This document shows positions 1-5,362 of a stretch of 9,036 bases of DNA, piece by piece. Source of the DNA: an uncultured Sphingorhabdus sp. (GTDB lineage: Bacteria; Pseudomonadota; Alphaproteobacteria; Sphingomonadales; Sphingomonadaceae); assembly GCA_937873665.1 (NCBI GenBank), contig CALMYW010000128.1:1-9036 (forward strand), in the 5' to 3' direction. The translations under genes and the position numbers were made by a program. The notes under the pieces were generated by a model. The model had not been told where the DNA came from. It saw only the letters and a list, made by a program, of their open reading frames with translations, and made no database searches. Position 1 is the stretch's first letter. Each line of letters opens with the position of its first letter.

Positions 1-1095
1 GCCTATTGGCGCTTGCCGAACGGGATCGACTATCGCGGCAGTCTGGCGGAATGGCCCGAGGCCTTTGCCGGGCTGCTGACAAAGCATCAGATCTCCGACG
101 TGATCCTCTTCGGCGACTGCCGCGACCACCATTTGAGCGCGGTGGAGATATGCCGCGCCCGCGATATTGCCATCTGGGTGTTCGAGGAAGGATATATCCG
201 GCCCGATTGGGTGACGTTGGAAAATGGCGGCGTGAACGGCCACAGCCAGCTTTCCCGCGATCCGGAATGGTATCGTGCGCGCGCCGCAGATTTGCCGCCA
301 CTCGCGCAACATCAGAAAGTGCCTTCCTCGTTCCGGACCCGGGCGGTTCAGGGGCTGTGGTACAACGTCGCCGACGTGTTGACGCGTTGGCGCTACCCCG
401 GCTGGCGGACTCACCGCCCGTGGCATCCGCTGGTTGAAGGTGCCGGCTGGGCGCGCAAGCTGGTGCGGCGCGACGAACGCCGTCAGCAGGGCGCGCAACT
501 GCTGGCCCGGCTGAAGGAGCAGAAGACCGGGTACTTCCTGTTCCCCCTGCAACTTGATTCGGATGCGCAGATCCGTCTGCATTCGCCCTTCGCGGGCATG
601 ATCGAAGCGATCAAGCTGGTGCTGCAATCCTTCGCCGAGCATGCTCCGCCCGACGTGCGTCTGGTGGTCAAGGAGCATCCGCTCGACAACGGCGTGCGCG
701 ACTGGCAGCTTGAGACAGCCGACCTTGCCCAGCGGTTCGGCATCGCGGACCGGGTCGATTACCTCGCTTGGGGCGATATCGAGGCAATCGCCGAAGAGGC
801 TCTGGGCATGGTCACGGTCAACAGCACCAGCGGAACGCTCGCCCTCGCGAAAGGTGTCCCGGTGATCGTGTTGGGTAAGGCCGTTTATAACGTCCCCGAC
901 CTTACCTTTCAGGACGATCTGTCGCGCTTCTGGACCCACGCCAGTCCGCCCGATCCGGCAACCTTCGCGGCATTCCGCCGGGTGCTGATCGACACATGCC
1001 TCATCCCCGGCGGGTTCTTCTCCGAAGAAGCCTTGGCCAAGGTCGTGTCCCATGCGATCGCAAGGTTCGAAGGATGCCCGATGGTGCCCGACTGA
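1..1095 (+). CDS. KpsS/LipB-type capsule polysaccharide biosynthesis/export protein (5' partial)
   Basis: The frame is open from base 1 and ends at TGA 1093-1095. The true start lies left of the window, so 364 residues are visible. The protein resembles the capsule synthesis family that includes KpsS and LipB. In group 2 capsules these cytoplasmic enzymes build the Kdo linker that joins the polysaccharide to its lipid anchor. Visible hallmarks are a KEHP motif at bases 670-681 (visible residues 224-227), the TVNSTSG segment at 814-834, and the following stretch around GVPVIVLG and YNVPDLT. A conserved aromatic and Asp-rich N-terminal part (GDCRDHH, FEEGYIRPDW) also fits. KpsS proteins are usually about 390-420 residues, so only a small N-terminal piece should be missing. 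A small + strand gene follows 34 bases after the stop. The family is recognised with good confidence. KpsS versus LipB or another capsule Kdo-transferase relative cannot be settled from this fragment. Confidence 0.85.
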   Translation, partial: AYWRLPNGIDYRGSLAEWPEAFAGLLTKHQISDVILFGDCRDHHLSAVEICRARDIAIWVFEEGYIRPDWVTLENGGVNGHSQLSRDPEWYRARAADLPPLAQHQKVPSSFRTRAVQGLWYNVADVLTRWRYPGWRTHRPWHPLVEGAGWARKLVRRDERRQQGAQLLARLKEQKTGYFLFPLQLDSDAQIRLHSPFAGMIEAIKLVLQSFAEHAPPDVRLVVKEHPLDNGVRDWQLETADLAQRFGIADRVDYLAWGDIEAIAEEALGMVTVNSTSGTLALAKGVPVIVLGKAVYNVPDLTFQDDLSRFWTHASPPDPATFAAFRRVLIDTCLIPGGFFSEEALAKVVSHAIARFEGCPMVPD

Positions 1096-1129
1096 CACTG
1101 CATCGCCCGACAAGCCATGGTCAGGCCAA

Positions 1130-1486
1130 ATGATGGATTTTCAGATATTCGAACACGCACTGATCGCTGCGGCGATCCAGACGATCATCGGCTTGCTCAC
1201 CCGCCAGTGGTGGGCTGGCGGCGCTCTGACCTCGTGCTACTTTATCGGCCGCGAGGTTGCACAGGCTGAATATCGCTGGATCGAAGCATTCGGCGGAGGA
1301 CTGCGTGTCAACATGCCTTGGCACGCGGTATTCGATCCGCACGTGTGGCAAACACCCGACCAGTTGGCCGATTGGCTCGGCCCGGTTGTGCTGACCAGCG
1401 CCATCACACTGCTCGTGCATGCCGCAAAGCGCAGGGCGCGGTCGCTTCATCGCAGTGATGTTGACGAAAAATCGCCCCGAACCTAG
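1130..1486 (+). CDS. small membrane protein, phage-like, function unknown
   Basis: This ORF encodes 118 residues starting with a double Met at 1130. The same frame is open upstream to an ATG at 1052, but that start lies inside the capsule gene. The start at 1130 sits 34 bases past the capsule gene's stop and has a weak AGG-type ribosome site (about 1119-1125). The N-terminal third has a hydrophobic helix (HALIAAAIQTIIGLLTRQWW), followed by a Gly/aromatic segment with the striking phrase FIGREVAQAEYRWIE. A second hydrophobic helix lies near the C terminus (WLGPVVLTSAITLLVHAAKR), with a basic tail after it. From memory, small proteins with a GRE-AQAEYR-type phrase occur in tailed phages and prophages, so I infer a phage-derived protein, possibly a lysis-cassette or holin-like relative. 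I cannot verify this without a search. It has no obvious role in capsule export, and no other phage gene is visible nearby. Confidence 0.65.
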   Translation: MMDFQIFEHALIAAAIQTIIGLLTRQWWAGGALTSCYFIGREVAQAEYRWIEAFGGGLRVNMPWHAVFDPHVWQTPDQLADWLGPVVLTSAITLLVHAAKRRARSLHRSDVDEKSPRT

Positions 1487-1652
1487 CCGCGCGGGATCGC
1501 TCGGTGGAAAGTCGCCCCGCGTGTCAGGTTGTGCCCTTTCGTGAGCAAGTTCAACGCAGAACCTTGAAACACAGGCATATCATGTCAATTGTTGCGCCAC
1601 TGATCATGATCGACCTTCACGGCAGTCGGTAATCTCAAGGACTGCTTCAAGC

Positions 1653-2720
1653 ATGACCTCACCCCTTCGAACGGCTATTCTCGCCCCGATCTGGCTTCTC
1701 CAGCTTGTGACCGGAGCAAAGAGTTTCCTTGATAATCCGCTGATTGGATCGCGCCGTCTGAATGCGCTCGGCCTGCATGTCGCCCGGGTCCGGCTGGCGG
1801 ACAGTATGACACGGTGGCGGCGGCGTCGCCTGGCGCACAGGGTGCGACCCGAATGGCGTGAGGCTTTCGATCGGGATGGCTTCGTGGCAATCGCCGACAT
1901 CATACCGCCGCACGAATTTCCCGCCTTGCGCGAAGCGGTGCTCGGATACAGCGGACCTGCCCGCGAGATGCGCCAAGGCGATGCGATCACCCGGCGCATG
2001 GCTGTCGATGCCGCCATGTTCGACGCCATTCCAGCCTTGCGCGAATTGCTTGATCGCGCCGACATCAAGGCACTGTTTCACTATGTCGCGAGCTATCGCA
2101 TCACCCCGCTGCACTATATCCAGACGATCGTCAGCAAGGTCGGCGGAAACGAACCCGATCCGCAAGAGACGCTGCATGCGGACAGCTTTCATTCGTCGCT
2201 CAAGGCGTGGCTGTTTTTCAATCCGGTGAACGCGGACGAGGGGCCATTCACCTACGTTCCGGGGTCACACCGCCTCACGCCGGAACGCCTTGCCTGGGAA
2301 CGGGCGCGCAGCCTGGCTGATCCCCGGGTCGTCGATCGGCTTTCGGCGCGCGGTTCACCCCGCATCGCCGATAGCCAACTCGAGAGCCTGCGGCTGCCCT
2401 CGTCTCGGGGGTTGGCCGTTCCTGCCAACACGCTGGTGGTGGCCGATACCGTGGGCTTCCACTGTCGCGGCACATCGCGGCGGCCGGGCGAGCGGGTGGA
2501 ACTGTGGTCCTATGCCAGACGCAATCCCTACCTCCCCTGGCTTGGCGGCGATCCGAGCAGCCTGCCCGGAATTGCCGAGCGGCGGGGGGGGGTGGTTTGG
2601 GCGGCGCGGGACAGACTGGCGCAATGGATCGGTCAGCCGTGGCAACCCGTTGGAAAGCGCCGACCGGTCGATCATCAGCACCCGGAAGCCGATCATCCGG
2701 CATCGCCGCAGGACGGCTGA
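1653..2720 (+). CDS. phytanoyl-CoA dioxygenase (PhyH) family Fe(II)/2-oxoglutarate oxygenase
   Basis: This is a 355-residue protein starting at ATG 1653, with an AAGGA ribosome site at 1637-1641, 11 bases upstream. It resembles the PhyH branch of cupin-fold, non-heme Fe(II)/2-oxoglutarate dioxygenases, which hydroxylate acyl-CoA or small-molecule substrates in the cytoplasm. The iron triad is visible as H175-x-D177 (in ETLHADSFH) and a distal H270 (DTVGFHCRGTSRR). R281, 11 residues further on, is a suitable 2-oxoglutarate carboxylate ligand. The core strand KAWLFFNPVNADEGPFTYVPGSHR (184-207) is typical of bacterial PhyH proteins. A basic N-terminal region (residues 43-70) precedes the fold. 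Bacterial members often sit beside cell-surface polysaccharide genes, which matches the capsule gene upstream, but the substrate is unknown. A run of nine G at 2584-2592 lies near the 3' end. The frame reads through it plausibly, but the last 45 residues depend on that run being correct. Confidence 0.85.
   Translation: MTSPLRTAILAPIWLLQLVTGAKSFLDNPLIGSRRLNALGLHVARVRLADSMTRWRRRRLAHRVRPEWREAFDRDGFVAIADIIPPHEFPALREAVLGYSGPAREMRQGDAITRRMAVDAAMFDAIPALRELLDRADIKALFHYVASYRITPLHYIQTIVSKVGGNEPDPQETLHADSFHSSLKAWLFFNPVNADEGPFTYVPGSHRLTPERLAWERARSLADPRVVDRLSARGSPRIADSQLESLRLPSSRGLAVPANTLVVADTVGFHCRGTSRRPGERVELWSYARRNPYLPWLGGDPSSLPGIAERRGGVVWAARDRLAQWIGQPWQPVGKRRPVDHQHPEADHPASPQDG
2584..2592 (+). repeat. 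nine-G homopolymer inside the PhyH-like gene
   Basis: Nine consecutive G lie in the codons for residues 311-314 (R-G-G-V) of the oxygenase. The tract is downstream of all catalytic residues. A one-base slip here would change only the C-terminal tail of about 42 residues. It could be a sequencing weak point or a slippage site. The current length gives an uninterrupted frame to TGA 2718-2720. Confidence 0.8.
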
Positions 2721-2878
2721 TACCCGGATGTTCCGGCTACTCGGCGTGCAATCCGTCGTTTGCGGGACTTTAGCCGGGACGCATGATGTGTTCGCAAGGG
2801 GCGGAGCTCGCGCTGAACGAGGCGGTGGAATGCAGCAATATCCCTACGAGTTTCATCAGTCGGCAAGGCCTCATTGCC

Positions 2879-4057
2879 CTACCCCTCGACCGGTATCGCT
2901 CGCCGCATGAAGGCGTCGAACAGCGGCACGGTGAAATCGGTCTCGCCATAGCCGGGGGTGTAGATCATGCCCTTGGCGATGAGTGAGGCACGCACAGGTC
3001 CGAAGGCGTTGGGCTTCTTGCCGAGATGATCGGCGATCGCGCTAGAGATGTAAGGCCCCTCGCCCAGCGCCGCCATGCCGCGCAAGTAGCGTTTCTCCGA
3101 AGGCGTCAGGCGATCGAACCGCACCCGGAAGAAGCTCGCATCGAGCGCAGCAATGGCGGCAGGGCTGGCGATGGCGACGTCAGCAGCAGTGATCGGGCAG
3201 GTCGTGGCCGCGTCCCAGCACTGCTTGCCCCACTCCTGCAGGAAATAGGGATAGCCGCGCGTTACCGACACGATCTGGTCGACGGCGTCGTCCGTGATGT
3301 CGCAATCTTCGGCCTTGATCGGGTTGGCCAATGCTGCGCGGGCAGCATCGGATGGAAGCGGGCCGATCTGAGCGAACACAAACAGGCGCTCGGCATAGCT
3401 CTTGGCCCGGCCCATCTGTCCGGCGAGTTGCGGCAGGCCGGCCCCTACCAGCGTGATCGGACGATCATTCTGCCGCGCCCGGTGGAGCGCGGTGATCAGC
3501 GCCGCCAATTCGCGCTCGGGAACGTACTGCAATTCATCGATGAACAGCACCAACGCTGTGCCGCGTTCGCCCGCCGCCGCCCCGGCCACGTCGATCAGGT
3601 CGATGAGATCGGCTTCAAAATCGCCATTATCGGCGACGCCCGGCTCACCCAGATCGAGCGACGCCTCCAGCTCGCCATAGCTGAGTTTGAACGCCTTCAC
3701 GAACCGCGCAAGCGCGCCCAGACCGCGCTTTGCCAGGGTCATCGCCGCCTGCCCCCGGTCGAGCCGGAGCAACGCGGTGCGAAGGGCAGGCACGATCAAG
3801 GACGGCAGGGATTGACCCTCGGGCGCTTCAATCGGCACCGCAACGATCCCCTCCCCCTCAGCCGCGCGGCGCAGTTCGTTGAGGAGAACGGTCTTGCCCA
3901 CGCCGCGCAGGCCCATCAGGATGACGCTCTGCGCATGGCGGCCATGGGCGATGCGGTGGAGCGCGATGGCGACATCCTCCATGATCGCATCACGGCCAGC
4001 GAGTTCCGGCGGGCGACTGCCGGCACCAGGGGCAAATGGGTTACGTCGGGGATCCAT
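2879..4057 (-). CDS. stand-alone AAA ATPase, Orc1/Cdc6-like (AAA_16 type), with C-terminal winged helix
   Basis: This protein has 392 residues. The N terminus MDPRRNPFAPGAGSRPPELAGRD matches the usual opening of this bacterial ATPase family, which supports the start at 4057 despite the lack of a clear Shine-Dalgarno site. Walker A is G49-LRGVGK-T56. Walker B is LVLFIDE (169-175), with D174 and E175 as the metal and catalytic acids. A sensor-1-like strand is ITLVGAG (201-207). The lid region contains GYPYFLQEWGKQCWD (268-282). Residues 318-392 (LTPSEKRYLRGMAAL... to the end) look like a winged-helix DNA- or protein-binding domain. Family members resemble archaeal Orc1/Cdc6 and STAND-type ATPases, but their cellular role in bacteria is poorly defined. 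No signal peptide or membrane segment is seen. The gene converges on the PhyH-like gene across 158 bases and lies 104 bases after the membrane-protein stop, with an inverted repeat in its upstream region. The ATPase call is firm, but its function is unassigned. Confidence 0.88.
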   Translation of the reverse strand: MDPRRNPFAPGAGSRPPELAGRDAIMEDVAIALHRIAHGRHAQSVILMGLRGVGKTVLLNELRRAAEGEGIVAVPIEAPEGQSLPSLIVPALRTALLRLDRGQAAMTLAKRGLGALARFVKAFKLSYGELEASLDLGEPGVADNGDFEADLIDLIDVAGAAAGERGTALVLFIDELQYVPERELAALITALHRARQNDRPITLVGAGLPQLAGQMGRAKSYAERLFVFAQIGPLPSDAARAALANPIKAEDCDITDDAVDQIVSVTRGYPYFLQEWGKQCWDAATTCPITAADVAIASPAAIAALDASFFRVRFDRLTPSEKRYLRGMAALGEGPYISSAIADHLGKKPNAFGPVRASLIAKGMIYTPGYGETDFTVPLFDAFMRRAIPVEG

Positions 4058-4077
4058 GCCTAGGACTTTTATACAGT

Positions 4078-4095
4078 TCTAGCGAAATAGCTAGA
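4078..4095. promoter_or_regulatory. perfect 6-bp inverted repeat upstream of the ATPase gene (possible operator)
   Basis: The arms TCTAGC (4078-4083) and GCTAGA (4090-4095) are perfect inverted repeats separated by 6 bases. They lie 21 bases upstream of the ATPase ATG on the minus strand. A TATAAA-like hexamer sits between the repeat and the start. A palindrome CCTAGG (4059-4064) touches the start codon. The tetramer CTAG, often rare in bacterial genomes, occurs three times within about 36 bases. This could be a dimeric repressor site or a 5'-UTR hairpin. I could not find a convincing -35 box. Confidence 0.4.
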
Positions 4096-4161
4096 CGGGC
4101 TTAAAACTTGTAGAACGCGCATCCGCGGTTTGTGAAATGCGAGCCTGTTTCCCAGCCTAAA

Positions 4162-4686
4162 TCACTGACTCAGCGACAGCTGCGCGATCGACCTCTCCTG
4201 CTCGGCCCGCGCTGCTTGTTCCCGCAACTGCTTGCGATAAGCGCGCTCCCCATGAACCTGCCGCACCGCGCGGAACATCATGGCCAGCTGGAATACGGTC
4301 ATGGGCGTGCGCCAATAGCGGTTTGAGAGCCGTCCCTCGATCTCAGCGAGCAAGTGTGGCCGTTCCGGGTCGGTTGCAGCGACCAGGACTGCAGCGATAT
4401 CGCGGCCGCTGGCAATGTTGTGCATGCGCGCGACAAGTGGGAAGATGGCTGCACCGATAGCGGTCAGGCTGATCGCAGCAACACCGGGTATGAACACCTC
4501 CCTGCGTTCGGGCGTGACGTCGAGGACGAACGCGGCGAGCGTTGCGATCCCGAATGCGATAATGACGGCCAGAGGCACTGAGACCGCGATCGGGTGGCAG
4601 CTTGCGAAGAACCGGGCGCGGCTGATGGGGCCGGGGTGAGGCAAAGCTGCGGTTGGGCAGGCGTCCGGGGACAGGTTGTCAGCCAT
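4162..4686 (-). CDS. two-membrane-segment protein with charged helical tail, function unknown
   Basis: This protein has 174 residues starting at ATG 4686, preceded by a good ribosome site (AAGGAA, 4693-4698) with a 6-base spacer. A Pro-rich N-terminal stretch (1-30) leads to two hydrophobic segments, about 33-56 (HPIAVSVPLAVIIAFGIATLAAF) and about 64-86 (EVFIPGVAAISLTAIGAAIFPLVA). Residues 92-140 form a mixed cytoplasmic region with TDPERPHLLAEIEGRLSNRYWRTP. The last 35 residues are rich in Arg, Glu, Gln and Ala, and probably form an amphipathic helix or coiled coil. I recognise no catalytic motif and no family name. It follows the His-rich gene by 66 bases on the same strand, so the two may be co-transcribed. 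It is probably an inner-membrane protein with both ends in the cytoplasm, which is an inference from the hydrophobicity pattern. Confidence 0.75.
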   Translation of the reverse strand: MADNLSPDACPTAALPHPGPISRARFFASCHPIAVSVPLAVIIAFGIATLAAFVLDVTPERREVFIPGVAAISLTAIGAAIFPLVARMHNIASGRDIAAVLVAATDPERPHLLAEIEGRLSNRYWRTPMTVFQLAMMFRAVRQVHGERAYRKQLREQAARAEQERSIAQLSLSQ

Positions 4687-4752
4687 GGTGATTTCCTTGT
4701 CTGGAGCATCAGGGAGGCAGTGCTGATCATGCGCACGATGGAGCGGCGGGCA

Positions 4753-5088
4753 TCAATCGCTCCGCGTGTGATCGAACCCGCCCGCGCTGGTGCCCGACCA
4801 ATGATCGAAGCTGCTGCTGGTCGACCCAAAATCATGGTGGTGATGGTCATGACGGTGATGATGGTCATGGTGACTGTGGCTGTGGCTGTGGCTGTGGTGA
4901 GTGTGGTGGTCGTCCCGGCGGTCCAGATTCACGCCGAAGGGGGTGCCGCCGACATCAACACCGCCGATGCCGGGGGGGATCATGGGAAGACCGGTCGCGG
5001 GGTTGATTCTTGGCCCCTCGTCGCTGGGGGAGCTTGGCGGGGTGCTCGAGCTGGTGAACAGGCCGGTCAGCCATTGGAACAGACGCAT
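4753..5088 (-). CDS. small histidine-rich protein, possible metal binding
   Basis: This protein has 111 residues. I chose ATG 5088 over an in-frame ATG at 5145 because a strong CAGGAG ribosome site (5095-5100) lies 6 bases upstream, and the sequence from there begins MRLFQWLTGLF, a short hydrophobic or amphipathic start. Residues 28-51 (INPATGLPMIPPGIGGVDVGGTPFG) form a Gly/Pro-rich segment that I believe recurs in small alphaproteobacterial proteins. Residues 61-85 contain 17 His, mixed with Ser and Asp. Such a tract can bind Zn, Ni, Co or Cu in principle, but no transporter or metallochaperone fold is seen. The Ser/Gly/Asp-rich tail (86-111) looks disordered. No clear lipobox or cleavable signal is present. 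The gene lies upstream of the two-membrane-segment protein and may share a transcript with it. The metal-binding role is inferred from composition alone. Confidence 0.75.
   Translation of the reverse strand: MRLFQWLTGLFTSSSTPPSSPSDEGPRINPATGLPMIPPGIGGVDVGGTPFGVNLDRRDDHHTHHSHSHSHSHHDHHHRHDHHHHDFGSTSSSFDHWSGTSAGGFDHTRSD
4875..4898. repeat. hexanucleotide tandem repeat encoding the Ser-His run
   Basis: Four tandem copies of TGTGGC (the last ends in T instead of C) lie inside the His-rich gene and encode the alternating His-Ser run at residues 65-72. Each unit adds two residues, so changes in copy number would keep the frame and alter only the number of histidines. Confidence 0.8.
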
Positions 5089-5140
5089 GGATATCTCCTG
5101 TCGTTGTAGGGCTGTCGGTGCACAGGCCCTTGGGGTGGCA

Positions 5141-5174
5141 CCCACATGTTCACACGTTCATATGGGCATAGTCT
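5141..5174. repeat. imperfect inverted repeat followed by GTCT (operator or oriT candidate)
   Basis: The arms CCCACATG (5141-5148) and CATATGGG (5159-5166) pair with one mismatch around a 10-base loop. They are followed by CATAGTCT (5167-5174). The site lies between the 39-codon ORF and the His-rich gene, 53 bases upstream of the latter's start. It could be an operator for that gene. Its layout (hairpin, then about 8 bases ending in GTCT) also recalls the R388 nic region recognised by the TrwC relaxase, and a TrwC-like relaxase is encoded close by. Nearby short repeats are TCTCACATTCTCAC and TTCACACGTTCA. The evidence is structural resemblance only. Confidence 0.3.
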
Positions 5175-5237
5175 CACATTCTCACTTCAACTCATACCCC
5201 TCAAAATCCTGCCTTTTCTCTTGTTCTCCGGGATCGA

Positions 5238-5357
5238 CTAGCGGCCAATGGGGCTCTCGCCATACTTGCGCAGGACATCGTCGAAGGCTTCGGCAATGAG
5301 ATCCTGGAGGGTGAAGCCATGACGCCGGGCGCAGGCGTAGGGATCTTGGGGCGTCAT
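5238..5357 (-). CDS. 39-residue ORF coupled to the relaxase gene, function unknown
   Basis: An ATG at 5355-5357 lies five bases after the relaxase TGA (5363-5365), and the frame closes at TAG 5238-5240. The translation starts MTPQDPYACARRHGFTLQDL and continues with IAEAFDDVLRKYGESPIGR. It is acidic/basic and amphipathic, with a helical look (LQDLIAEAFDDVLRKYG), and has no membrane segment. No Shine-Dalgarno site is evident, so translation would depend on reinitiation from the relaxase gene. The close spacing and normal amino-acid composition favour a real gene, possibly a small accessory or regulatory peptide of the transfer operon. A chance ORF of this length in GC-rich DNA remains possible. 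Confidence 0.5.
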   Translation of the reverse strand: MTPQDPYACARRHGFTLQDLIAEAFDDVLRKYGESPIGR

Positions 5358-5362
5358 GGCGG

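Noticed and set aside
1564..1592. TTGAAA at 1564 as a -35 box for the PhyH-like gene
   Set aside because: No acceptable -10 hexamer occurs at 16-18 bases. The TATCAT at 1579-1584 is only 9 bases away.
1659..2192. Minus-strand frame of 177 codons opposite the PhyH-like gene
   Set aside because: The plus strand carries the HxD...H iron triad and a ribosome site, whereas the minus frame has no domain signal.
2862..2878. GGCAA...TTGCC inverted repeat at the end of the convergent gap as a terminator
   Set aside because: The stem is only 5 bp and there is no T-run on either side, so it is too weak to call.
2783..2986. Plus-strand 67-codon frame across the convergent gap
   Set aside because: It runs into the ATPase gene in antisense, has no ribosome site and shows no recognisable sequence pattern.
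3026..4063. Long plus-strand open frame (345 codons) opposite the ATPase gene
   Set aside because: It lies antisense to a gene with clear Walker motifs. Its translation is Arg/His/Gln-rich and has no recognisable domain. GC-rich DNA commonly gives such mirror frames.
5089..5145. N-terminal extension of the His-rich protein to the ATG at 5145
   Set aside because: The extra 19 residues lack a ribosome site at the upstream ATG and run through the strong CAGGAG site of the downstream ATG at 5088.
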